From NCBI GenBank assembly GCA_014529385.2, contig CM043968.1, positions 2,510,501-2,574,500 of the forward strand: a stretch of 64,000 nt of DNA. Direction: 5' to 3'. This DNA is from Adiantum capillus-veneris. Its lineage: Eukaryota; Streptophyta; Polypodiopsida; Polypodiales; Pteridaceae. How positions within the stretch are numbered: position 1 is the stretch's first letter; every line of letters starts with the position of its first letter. The notes beneath the pieces are model-generated. The model was not told where the DNA came from. It saw only the letters and a program-made list of their open reading frames with translations, and did not search any database. The translations under genes were made by a program, and so were the position numbers. Below, piece after piece: positions 45,561 to 56,380 of the stretch.

Positions 45561-47810
45561 CTACCAACACAGATCCTCCTGAACTAGCACTTCTCGGTTT
45601 CTCATCCGTGAATGGTTCTCTAGAGGTTTAACCATCTGTGTAAGAGAAGGTGCCTCCTTTTCCTCATGTTGTTTTATCTTCTCCTCAGCTTCGGTAAGCT
45701 TCTCAGCTAGGGATTTTCGCTCTCGTTCCTTGCGTGCTTTCATCCTAGTCTTTCTAGCTTTCCAACTATTTTGTTTGCTCTTGGTTTTCTGACCAGGTGC
45801 GTCTATCTTTGGTCCATCATCTATCTTTGGACTCGTGTCAATTTCCGTGTTCTTTGTCTCTGGATTCTCATTAGCTTTCGTTTTAGCTTGTGCTCTCGTA
45901 ACCACTTGCACTGGTACAACATTTTCATTTTCTGAGCTACTAGGGAGCTGAACAATCCCTGATACATTTGTCATGATTTTCTTGATTTGGTTTGGTTTTT
46001 GCGGGCAATCGGGGATCAAGTGAGTGATGCCACACTCAAGACAATAGGCATCTGCTTTAGTGATCTCCGTATGAGGACATTGTTTGACCAAGTGGTTGTC
46101 ACGACTTTTGTGACAATCTGTCTCTGGTTGAGGAGATTCTTTTAGCATTTCCTCTTGGCTATAAGCAAGCTTTGACCTAGATAAGCCGCTATTTGCAATG
46201 AATCGCAATGTCCTTTCGTTCATTTCATACCTTCTTTCTTTCGACTGAAACCCAGGAGGTGGAGGTTGTACCGGCCTCACCACTCCATGTGTTTCTCTCA
46301 CATTTTGTTGCTCCGAAGGGTAGTACTTACTTTTGGTTGCTATACCACATTGTAGCTGGAACTGGCGTTGGTTTATTTGATGCTTCCATCATTGGCATGT
46401 ATCTCATGTCTATCGGCATTCTAGCACCTGGCAGCGGAGGTTGTTGTCCTAAGACAAGCTGTGGCCTCAAAACTCCTACTGGTCCTGGCGCATTCCCCGT
46501 AATGTATCTAGGTGGAGTAGGTGCTTCTGGAACAGGTTGTACATACCTCTCCCTAGAATTTTCCATGCTATAATAGCACTCTTCCCCCGTATGGTTCGTC
46601 CATTTTCTCTCAATTTCACACCACTTTGGCTCTCCCAAATCAGACCTTACAAGAGGAATCAACCTCTTGACCAAGTTGTCGATAAGCTTTTCTTGATCAA
46701 TAGGTGCCGTTGGCTTGGCAATGGACTCACTTATCTGTGAAACACTGTGCTGAGAGGATGTATCATCTCCTTGACCCTTTAAGTCCTTTTCTTTGTACGC
46801 CTCACAGTTATCCACTAGATAAAGAGCTTCTTTGATCAACTCGTTTAGCGTCATCCTCCTTATCATATGCAAATCCTTCTGAAGGCCCTCATCTCTCATT
46901 CCCTGGATAAAGATCAGCATCAGTCGTGCTTGCGTAGGTAATTCCGCTCTCGGACAGAGCTTAACATATCTCTTGAGCCGTAATGATGTTTGCGTACTGA
47001 TTCATTCTCTTTCTGTTTGAATCTATGGATTTGCGAGACCGTGTTGTGAGCAATGCCTTTTGGTGAGAATTCTTCAATAAACTCCTCAAACAGCTCATCT
47101 AGGGTCTCAAAATCCCATTTTTCCACCGAGTCGAACCATGTAGTTGCATCATCTTCTAGAGTCAATCCAAATCCCGCAAACTGTGTCGCAAAATCTGAAA
47201 CTTCCTCTGCTCTAATCACTCTTCTAAAAGCCGTTACGTGATCTCTCGGATCTTCATCTCCGGAGTATTTTCTGTTTACCCATTTCTAGACTTGGGATGG
47301 TCTAACTCGTCGATTGTCTACAAGTCTAACCAGAGACTCTCCCAATCCTTCTCTCGTTATCGCTCTTGAAAGGAATCCTGGTGGCTCTCTTCTTGGAATT
47401 TCTATAGGAATTCTCGTGTTTGGTGGAGGCATTTGTGGTCCTTTATTGACCAAATATCCACCTCTTTCTAGTACAGTCTGTGGATTTGTGCTTTCTACAA
47501 CTCTGTATTCTCGTCCATAGTTGTCGACAACTATAGATCTCCATTGACAGTCAACTCCGTATGTGTAGACATATAAGAGCTTGTAATCCGTTATCTCTTC
47601 TAGGTATGGAACTGAGCACCTATAAAGATTGACCTCATTGTCGTCAATGTATCTATATAGTCCTTCACTCTCATGACCAATCATCCAAACTCTCTCAACA
47701 AGATGGGTCTTTATCAATTGCAAGTTTGGAAGATCCATTGTGGGAGGATATTCCTCTATCATCGGGATATCCAAGCTTCTGTAAGCTGCGTTTGAATCTA
47801 GGGTAGACAT
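45561..47810 (-). pseudogene. gag: Element B gag
   Basis: The ATG at 47810 begins MSTLDSNAAYRSLD. About 170 codons later a single TAG (47286) interrupts the frame. The capsid domain follows in frame (DFATQFAGFGLTLEDDATTW, FEEFIEEFSPKG), then a frameshift near 46930, a second helical part (GMRDEGLQKDLHMI) and, after another shift near 46310, a zinc-binding motif YCLECGITHLIPDC. That motif is C-x2-C-x3-H-x4-C, one residue shorter than usual. A Lys/Glu coiled-coil-like tail ends at 45561. Gag forms the particle and packages RNA. Confidence 0.8.
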
Positions 47811-50780
47811 GATTTCTGGGCTTAAGAGCTTTTGCTTGGTTCAAGTAGACTTATTCCACTGTGTTCAAGTGCTTTGGTTAGGGAAAAGTCGAAACTATGT
47901 CCAAAACCGCAACCGTTTCGTCACAATTCTCACAAATTGTCGCTTTTAGACACCCCTAACTTCCGGATGCATTTTGAGGCCTTAAATGACGTTTTCTTTT
48001 TCAAAGTTGGCATATATTTAGTCCAAGTTTTGCTCTAAGATCTGTAGAGCCGCTCTCAGGCTATGTTTTGATATAAAAACTTTTTCAATCCGATACCGTT
48101 TGTGAAAGTTATGGCCAAAACAGTGAAATGCAGTTTAGAATGGTCAAAATGAGTCCAAATTCAATTTTAGAAGAAGATTTGGGATCTCTGTGACACTGTG
48201 AACACTTCTGTATGGTCAAAAGTACATTTGGACCCTAAAACTGGCTTAGAGACATCCTACACGTAGTATGTCTATATGCTCAGAATTTAACAAAATTTGG
48301 TCCAGAGACTCCCCTTGAGTCCAGCAACACAATGGTATGCTCAGAATTTCATTTGGACCTAAAAATGGCCTTGAGACATCCTACGCATAGGATGTATTTT
48401 TGCTCAGAATGACTTGAAATTTTCACCCCAGCTTCTCCTTGATGTGCTAATCACAGTGGTGTGCTCATAGGTTGGTTTGGAGTCCTAAATCAAGCTGGAG
48501 ACATCCTACGCGTAGGATGTCTAACTGCTCAGATTTTGTCCAAACTTGATCCCAAGATTCTCCTAGTGCTCAGCAACCCAATGGTATGCTTAGATTTGAA
48601 TTTGGATGCCAATAGGTCAAGATTTGGGCTGCATAAGCTTCTAGTGCACTCCAAGAGTAGGATGTCTGAGAATTCTTGTCTTTGCTTGGTAAATAGGCCA
48701 AACAAGGTTCAAATTCACTTTTGAAAAAAGTTCTAGAGTCCTTGAGACACTTAGAACCTCCCTATATGGCCAAAGTAGAATTTTGACCACTTTATGACCC
48801 TGGAGACATCCTACGCGTAAGATGTCTTTTTGCTCTGTTTCAGCTCAAACTTGCACTGTAGCTTCCCCTTGATGTGCTTAACTCACAACTATTTTTACTT
48901 TTTGATTCTGACACCTATAGGTTGGTCAAATGATCAAGAATCTGTTCCAAAAGCCTGATGTCTGTTTTGATGAATTCACCAGTCAAATCAACTTCAAATT
49001 GGACCAAATTTGCCTAGGGGGCTTATCTAAGGCTATACAACACCCTGCTATGTCCAAAGTTTGAATTTGGCCTCTATAAATCATGCCTTAGACATCCTAC
49101 GCGTAGGATGTCTAACTGCTTAGAATTGCCCCAAATTTGAACCACAGACTCTCCTTAAGGTGCTGATCACTGTGGTATGCTCAGAATTTTGTTTAGAGTC
49201 CAAAATCACACAGAAGACATCCTACGTGTAGGATGTCTTTTTGGCCTGTTTGACCCCAGACTTGTCCCACAGCTTCCCCTTGATGTCAGCAACCCAATGG
49301 TATACTTAGAATTTGGTTTGGATTTCAAAAGTCCCAAATTTTAGCTGTTCTTGCCTTTTTTCAGTCAGAAGTGCTAAAGTCCGCTTTGAACCCAATTTTC
49401 TCACCCAAATGAGATGAAATTTATCACATGCACTCAATACAACATTTAGAACATGCCTATGGAGTCATCCTATGGTTTGGTCTCAAAATTAGGCCTTGTA
49501 CACAATTTGGGTAGGATGTCCGGCAGTTCTCGTTTTTTGGCTTTGATCTGTCAAAATTTGGTCAAATTTCCACTTTCCAGGTGAATATAGGGTAAAAGCT
49601 ACCTTCTAAACACACTGGTAACCTCAGATTTTCAAAAAAATGCCCAAATCACCCTGTAGACATCCTACGCGTAGGATGTCTACTGCTGATTTTTTGAGAC
49701 TGAAGTGTCCCTGATGCTTCCTTATGCTCTCAGCCAGTGCAAGTATGCTTCACAATTGCAAAAACATGCAAAAATCACTCAATTAAGCCTTTGCAGAAAT
49801 TTTACGTTCTCTGACTCCGCCTTTTGGCTTTTGGTCAACAAAAATAGGGAAAAACACTCAAGTCAATATGTTACTAGGGTAAAACCTACCCTCTGAACCC
49901 ACTGGTAACCTCAATTTTCCCAAATTCCTTACCAAAAGTGCCCTGGAGACATCCTACGCGTAGGATGCCTACTGATGAAATTTTTGCCAGAATTCATCCA
50001 CAGGTCTCCCCAAGTCTTGAGCACTACTTTTCAAGCATTCCTAGCAGTTTTTATGCAAAATTGTGCTCAGAATCTTAAGTTTCTTGTTTTCGTGTTTTTG
50101 ACAATCTGTCTTTGGTCTTTTGTGTGTCAAGAGTTGGTCAAAACTCTAGTTTCAATGTATACTTAGGGTAAATCCCCCCTTCTGAACACACTAGTGCAAT
50201 CAGAATTTTCAAATTTGGTCTCCAGAACCCCCTTGAGACATCCTACGCGTAGGATGTCTATGTTTACAGAATTACAGGTTTTCTTCACAGAACCCTTGCA
50301 AATGCTCTTTTATATGCACAACCTCAGTCAGTCATACAAAAATATCCACAAAAGCTTGTTTAATGCATTTTTACCCTCAAAAGCACACTTTTCCGTGATT
50401 TCAAATGGAATCAAGCACTTTAGCAAATAATTCAGTGATGAATAGCTCTAGATCAGAATCGGATCACTTACCTAAAGCTACTCCTACAAATCATATGGGG
50501 TTTTGCATCTATGAGTAGCAAAAGGCTTCATTGCCACACACGGACTAGTAAATGCTTTTATCACCTCACAAATCACTCGACCACCAACAACTACTCTAAT
50601 CCACAAATCCTAACTAAACATATCTAGTCGTAGACCCTCGGCAAGACACACGCTTCCTGGCTATCCACTTGATCGCGGAATATCCTCTTCCGGATCCACT
50701 TAAGAAAAACGCTTTCTTTAGCCAAAACTAAATCAAGCAACCATCACACGAGTGTTAGTAGGAAACCTACTTAGGTCCTT
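47811..50780 (-). other. Long leader of B with palindrome array
   Basis: About 3 kb between the PBS and gag. It has no coding frame but contains nine copies of a 22-bp palindrome: GACATCCTACG followed by its own reverse complement. They start at 48251, 48375, 48500, 48805, 49091, 49216, 49659, 49948 and 50237; those at 48500, 49091, 49659 and 50237 are perfect. Half copies lie at 48657 and 49511. The DNA between them is itself repetitive, with a ~289-bp period for the last three. The core ACGCGT fits MluI-box and CAMTA-type binding sites. Confidence 0.85.
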
Positions 50781-50802
50781 GTGTCCCCGACAGCGGCGCC
50801 AA
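50781..50802 (-). other. Primer-binding site of B
   Basis: On the minus strand TTGGCGCCGCTGTCGGGGAC abuts the LTR. It is close to the TGGCGCCGTTGCCGGGGA site common in plant Tat and Athila elements. Confidence 0.9.
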
Positions 50803-51758
50803 TGTTGGACGGGAGCGACTCACACACCCATGAAGTGCATGCAAACACTACCTAGATCAACATAATGTCAATCGACGACACAGATGACACGATAGGCACA
50901 CGGGGGAAACCTCTTAGCTTGTCAGGCTGAGACCATCCTACACATACAACACTCTGGAAGGCCAACTAAACCACAATCAAGAACCTCACTACCCTCAACT
51001 ACACCACCTAGCCACATACACACATACGGAAGGTAACTCACCTAATCATTCCAGATTCATACGAAACTTAAAGAACACCATCCCCTCACTTGGATACACC
51101 TGTCCCTAAGCTTCTACACTCAAAACCCTCACTCTAAACCCATATGCGAAAAACGCGTAGGATGACAGAGCAGAATTTTGAAAGTGCCCGAAACTTAAAT
51201 TTATGAGTACCTATGCGTAGCTTATGTCGCCACAATTCTATAGACTACTAGCATGCAGAAAACAGACATCGTTTGATACACTTACGGCCACAAATAGCTC
51301 ATAGATGCGTCGGCATGTGCGCTTCGTCTCGCGTGGAATGCTTGGCGTTGTCGTGTAGCTCTCCTCGAGCCTACATCAATGGTGCAGTCGGATCTCCAAT
51401 GTGGTGAGCGAACCGGGCATAGGGAGAGGATAAAGCTCACGCTCACTCTCTTTCTCTCTCACACACAGTAGACGACAGCGCTAATGTTTTGATTATGATA
51501 AAAGCCCTTTTTTACAAAATGACCTAGGTACCTTATATACTAAGGCTACCTTAGGTTTAACCAAAAATGGTTGAAAGGGTCAAATGGCTTTGTATTTACA
51601 ATCTGGAAGTGCCATTGCACCCCGGCTTCTGAAACTAGAATAACTACTCATTACAAATGACATTTATAGCCATAATCCGCAGCATTTCATAACTCGCAAA
51701 AGATAAGACTTTGGTATGAAACTTGAGTTATGTTGTGTCTTTGACCCGGCGGTCAACA
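50803..51758 (-). repeat. 5' LTR of B
   Basis: 956 bp. The minus-strand TATA box is at about 51533-51541. Half palindrome ACGCGTAGGATG at 51153-51164. ACCGT follows at 51759. Confidence 0.93.
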
Positions 51759-51763
51759 ACCGT
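51759..51763 (+). repeat. Target-site duplication of B (right copy)
   Basis: ACCGT, identical to 40219-40223. Confidence 0.93.
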
Positions 51764-52595
51764 GAGGGATTTGTCTGAGCAAATGCAAGAATTGCGGCTA
51801 AGCGTGATGGATAGAGGTCAACCAAGAGGAGCGAGGGGTAGGGAAAGGCCTCTACCTGGCCGGTGTTACAATTGCGGTGAAGAAGGACAGTATGCACCGG
51901 ATTGCCCTAATCCGCTAAGAGAAAGAGGCTGTATTTATCCACTGTTTGGCAGAGGTAGAGGCCAAGCACAGCTCAATGGCCCGAGGGAGCAGGTAGTCGA
52001 GAATCAGGGGCAGCCAGCTCCTCCGGATGGTGGTGAAGTCCCTAGGGTGAATATCATTGGAGTGGATAAGCAGGATGTTGAAATCTTGGCCAACAAAAGA
52101 GCAAGGATGGAAAGAGAGACAGAAACCGAGTGGGAGATGAGGGCCCGTAAAGTTAAAGAGAAAGTGTACAAAGGTAAGGAGCGGCCGAAAACTAGCAAGA
52201 AGAGAAGACGTCGCAAAATCAAGCAAGCAGACTTTCAGCTAGGGCGCGGCTACCCCGAATACGACTTGGTAAGCGATGTTCAAAATCAAAAGGCTAACAT
52301 TACCTTTGGTCAGCTATTGGCTTTAAATCCCAATCTACGAAGACAGTGGTCTACCAGTGTGAGCATGAGGCTGCCAAAGGCTAAGGGAAATGTGCATGCA
52401 ATACAAAACATGGCATTGAGAGTGGATAGCCCGACGGATGTCCTTCCTCTAGTGGATGCGTTCATTGAAAAGAGGATGCAAGTTCAGGCCTATATAGACG
52501 GTGGAGCACAGGTTTGCATCATGGCAGAAGCTGCTACGAAAGAAACAGGTGTCAAAGCAGTAGCTAAAATCAAATGTACGCATGAGGATGGCTAA
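51764..52595 (+). pseudogene. gag: Element C gag C-terminus and protease start
   Basis: It continues gag after the B insertion (RDLSEQMQELRLSVMD). The nucleocapsid knuckle reads CYNCGEEGQYAPDC, with Gln where the zinc-binding His should be. A charged Arg/Lys-rich linker follows, then the protease start AYIDGGAQVCIM, with D-G-G in place of D-[ST]-G. Protease continues after a frameshift near 52590. The lost His and the frameshift mark the copy as inactive. Confidence 0.8.
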
Positions 52596-52956
52596 CCGTA
52601 CCAAAGCGAGGTGTTTGGGCGTGGCTCAAGACGTTAGAGTGAAAGTGATGGGGATTGAGTGCCTAATCGATTTCTTTGTGATGAAATCAAGTGATAACGC
52701 TTATCCAATCATCTTGGGTAGGCCATGGCTACTTGCAATAGGGTCTAAGCAGGATTGGGGGAGCAGGGTGTTCACCTTGCCTGACAAAGAGAGAGGGAGA
52801 CAGGTGGTGCTTGATTTGAAGACCAAAGAGAGCCGTTTTCACCCTGTGGCAGAGAAAGATGAGGTGATACAACAAGCTATGAATACGAGACCGAGACAGC
52901 CTATGATGAGGGCTACACAGATACTGAAGAAGAGGGAAGTGAGGAGGATATGCTAA
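52582..52956 (+). pseudogene. pol: Element C protease C-terminal part
   Basis: IECLIDFFVMKSSDNAYPII and ILGRPWLLAIG are the second half of a gypsy retropepsin, one frame from the preceding gag frame. An acidic segment follows before a stop; the RT frame opens at 53058. Confidence 0.75.
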
Positions 52957-53057
52957 AGATAGATGCCGACTTGTTTGGGGTCACTGTTGAAGGCTCCCAT
53001 ACAAAAGGGGAGGTGCAACCATAGGTTCATGGCATAGGTGCGCAGGAGGTAACTGCT

Positions 53058-53985
53058 ATGCTAAGCAAAGATTTGACCAAGAAAGAGAGAGAAGGCTATG
53101 TTGAGCAGTGTGCCTCTTTTCCGAATTTATTTGCGACGAAGTACGAGTATCTACGAGGGGCAAAGGGTGCAGAGCACAAAATAGTTCTTAAAGATGGGTG
53201 CAAACCAAAGGAGCAGAAGCTAAGGAGGTTAGGGGAGATTCAGAAGGAGGCTCTTTGGCAAGAGATTAACCAATTGTTAGATGCAGGTATCATATACCCA
53301 GTGAAGAAGTCGGAGTGGGTTTTTCCGGTGGTTATCACCCCTAAGAAGAGTGGAAAATGGAGGGTGTGCATCGATTACAAGCCCTTGAATGCGACGACCA
53401 AAAGAAACCACTACCCGCTGCCATTCCAAGATGAAATCCTAAATCAGGTGGCAGGTCATGAGAGGTACTCTATTATGGATGGATTTTTAGGGTACTTTCA
53501 GATAGGGATTTCTCTTGAAGACCAGGTGAAGACGACATTTATCTCTCCATGGGGATACTTTGCCTATCAACAGAATGCCGTTTGGTTTGGTGAATGCCTA
53601 CGCCACCTTCCAAGACTGGATGAATAGGGTGTTTGGTCCCTAGGGCAGATTCATTAGAGTTTTCATGGATGACATTGGATGTTATAGCTCAAGGGCGGAT
53701 CATTTGTCAAAGCTCCGGCTATGTTTTCAAAGGCTGGATGAAGAAGGAGGTCAGTTAAACCCTAAGAAGTGCAAGCTAGCACAACCTCCAGCAAAGTTGC
53801 TAGGTCATGTGGTGTCACAAAATGGAATTGAGGCAGATCCAGAAAAGGTCAAGGTGCTAGTCTTGATAGAGTTTCCCTCTAGTGCGCAAGGTTTGGCCTC
53901 CTTTGTACATGAGGTAAAGTACTTGTCGTGTTTTTTCTGGATGCTGTCACAGTATGAGTATCCTCTCCAAAAGAGGGCTCAGTAG
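53058..53985 (+). pseudogene. pol: Element C reverse transcriptase
   Basis: RT motifs are in order: KKSGKWRVCIDYKPLNATT, YSIMDGFLGYFQI, TTFISPWGYFAY, then after a frameshift near 53580 and a TAG near 53640 the catalytic FMDDIGCYS (53665 onward), and PKKCKLAQP. The normal SDL/MDG-FSGY segment is GFLGY here. It copies the element RNA in an intact relative. Breaks make this copy inactive. Confidence 0.85.
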
Positions 53986-54552
53986 GTGCATGGCTTTGAA
54001 TGGGATGAAGATGCTCAAGAAGCTTTTGACAGGGTGAAAGAAATTTTGTGTCAGCTCCCAACTGTGTGCCCTCCAAACCAAGAGGATGATTTTTATGTGG
54101 CAATGACGGTAGGTACCGTGGCTATTGGGGCGGTGCTACTGCAGAAGGTAGGAAGGAGCTATAAACCTATCTACTTTGAAAGGAGGGTGATAAGTCATGG
54201 AGAGGTGGCTTACACTGAAGTGCACCTCATTGTACGTAAGTTCTATGTGCTGACGGCTAACAATATATTGCCAGAAATAGTGCTACACTTGAAGCCAGGG
54301 AAGCGGATCATGAAGTGGGTGATAGAGTTGCAGGAGTTCGAGTTCGAGTTCGAGTTCAAGATTTACCATACAAGTCGGTCCCATTTGGCGGACATTTTGG
54401 TCAGCAAAGCCGTGGGTTTGCCAATTTATCCAAGAGTGGTACGAGATGAAGCCAAAGAGGAGCCCGATCTGATGGAAGCTTTTACCATGTGGTTTGATGG
54501 TGCATATAGGAGGGTGATAAAAAAAAGCTGGTGGAGGTGTGGTGATACATGA
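53986..54552 (+). pseudogene. pol: Element C RNase H (gypsy type) and start of second RNase H
   Basis: FEWDEDAQEAFDRVKEIL and YVAMTVGTVAIGAVLLQ are the gypsy RT-linked RNase H. EFEFEFEFKI is a short Glu-Phe expansion where most relatives have fewer copies. The frame ends in MWFDGAYRR, the first catalytic Asp of the second RNase H, which continues in the next frame at 54539. Confidence 0.78.
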
Positions 54553-55636
54553 TCCACACGGCAAAGTAATCTTCTCAAAAGGCTATGATTTGGAGGATGT
54601 TCATACCAACAATGAAGAAGAATATTTCGCCCTCCATCTAGATTTGAAACAATGCGTCGAGTTCGGCATTTCCAGGTTGGTGGTCAAAGGTGATGCATTT
54701 TTGGTCATCAACCAACTTCTAGGCCAATGGCAAGTAAAGCGCGATTCCTTAAAACATTGGTTCTTTGCCATAAAAAAGTTGTTGATGTTCTTTAGGGAGA
54801 TCCAGTTCAAGCATGTGAAGAGAGAGCACAACCAAGAGGCAGACCAGCTAGCAAGCAGTAAGGTGCGGGTACATGTCACAGGTATATATGTGTCCCCAGC
54901 CACATACACAGGTAGGGAGTCATTGAAGGAGGTGGAAGATTTTTTAAGTACCGAGCAGTGTCCTCAAGGTTTGTCTAAACTGCAAAGGAGGAGGATAGTT
55001 CATAAAGCTCGCAAATTTACACTAATAGGTGAAGACCTAATGACCTACGGCAGAGACGGGGTGTTGAGGAGAGTACTCTACAAAGAAGAGATTAACTTGG
55101 TGCTGGAGCAATGTCATGAAGAGAGCGGACACCAAGGGAAATTTCAAGTATTGTTTCGAGTGTTGAGATCGGGTTTTTGGTGGCCTTCAGTAGTGAAGGA
55201 TGTGCACTATTGGTGCAAGACCTGCCATGAATGCCAGATTATAGGAGAGAGGCGTTTGGTAGCTGAGTCACAGGGAGCCATTATTGCTCAGAATTCTTTC
55301 GAGAAGTGGGGTTTGGATGCCATCGGTCCACTCCCTAAGTCTACAAGTGGTAAGAAGTATGTTGTGGTTGCCATCGACTACCTCACTAGGTGGGTCGAGG
55401 CCAAAGCTGTGAAGGAGGTAAATGGACAGGTTGTGGCCCACTTTGTTTTTTATAATATTTGTTGTCGTTTTGGAGTGCCATGGGTACTCATTTTTGATAG
55501 AGGGAGAGGGTTCATAAGCAAGCTTATGCAGGCATTGGTGGATAAACCAAAGATTCATCATCGGTTTTCCTCGCCTTATCATCCCCAATGCAATGGTCTG
55601 TGGAGAGTGCCAATGGACAAATCATCAAGATGCTGA
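54539..55636 (+). pseudogene. pol: Element C second (archaeal-type) RNase H and integrase
   Basis: The first 120 residues (VVIHDPHGKVIFSKGYDL, TNNEEEYFALHLDLKQC, VVKGDAFLVINQLLGQW, HNQEADQLAS) are an archaeal-type RNase H, diagnostic of Tat elements. Integrase follows: HEESGHQG and CKTCHECQ zinc ligands, first Asp in WGLDAIGPLP, second Asp in LIFDRGRGF. A frameshift near 55600 separates the catalytic Glu, which is in the next frame (SVESANGQ). Confidence 0.85.
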
Positions 55637-56187
55637 CGAAGTATGTATATAAGCAAGAGACAGAATGGGAGATCAATCTAGAGAAGTGTTTATGGGCCTA
55701 TAGGACGTTTTACAAAGTGGAAACCAACTTTACTCCATTTGAATTGGTTTATGGTAAGGAGGCACTGCTGCCAGTGCATGCATAGTTGGGTGCTTTAAAA
55801 GGTATGTGGCGCATCAATGCCACTCCACAAGCTGTCTTACAAGATAGGATTGTCGGCCTTGAGGCATTGCAATTGGATAGAGAGGCAGCAGCAGACTACT
55901 ACGTGAAGCAACGGGAAAGGAGAATGGCCAAAGTCAATGAGAGTCTGCCAGAAAAAAAGATAGAAGAAGGGGACCTAGTAATGAAGTATGAGAGCTACTG
56001 GGACTTCACCTTCCAAAAGAAGTTCAAAAAGAAAAGGACGGGTCCGTACAAAGTACAAAAGGCCTTTTTAAATGGTACCTACCAGCCGGTGAGAGTCAAT
56101 GGTAAGCATCTCAGGCATAGGGTAAATGGTGTACGACTCAAGCTGTACTTTGATAGGGAGTGGTACCGGATGTGCATCAAATTGTGA
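55588..56187 (+). pseudogene. pol: Element C integrase C-terminus
   Basis: It begins with the catalytic-Glu segment VESANGQIIKML and continues LEKCLWAYRTFYKVETNFTP and FELVYGKEALLP, typical of gypsy integrase. A TAG near 55783 interrupts the same frame. The end (RTGPYKVQKAFLNGTYQP) is the C-terminal fold, with the stop at 56187 before the purine tract (CAGGGGGGTGGGCAA, 56363-56377). Confidence 0.82.
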
Positions 56188-56362
56188 CCAAGGGCGTTGG
56201 GCAACCCACCTGAAAGGGCTCAAGAGTAACAGACATACAATTTTGTACATATTATACATATTGTACATATGGTGGTGTGTTTTCTAGTGTGCTTGAGTGT
56301 TTGCAGAGTGTTACAAGTTTCAAGTTCAATAAAGCTACTTTTGGTTGAACATGAATGTTCAA

Positions 56363-56377
56363 CAGGGGGGTGGGCAA
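56363..56377 (+). other. Polypurine tract of C
   Basis: CAGGGGGGTGGGCAA, three bases before the 3' LTR start. Confidence 0.75.
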
Positions 56378-56380
56378 TGA

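Larger units (their letters stand above)
40224..51758 (-). mobile_element. LTR retroelement B: gag and protease only, no pol
   Basis: Direct repeats 40224-41180 and 50803-51758 (about 957 bp, roughly 98% alike by eye) are flanked by a perfect ACCGT duplication. On the minus strand the LTR reads TGTTGACC...GTCCAACA. The PBS lies beside the LTR at 50802 and the purine tract at 41195-41181. The 9.6-kb interior encodes gag and protease on the minus strand, with in-frame stops and at least two frameshifts. I find no RT, RNase H or integrase motif in any frame. It therefore looks non-autonomous, depending on another element for replication, like other gag-only LTR elements. It inserted in gag of C. 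Confidence 0.9.

Noticed and set aside
48251-50258. CRISPR-like array (repeated palindromes with spacers)
   Set aside because: Spacing is irregular (121-443 bp), the spacers are themselves diverged repeats, and the region lies within an LTR element of a plant.
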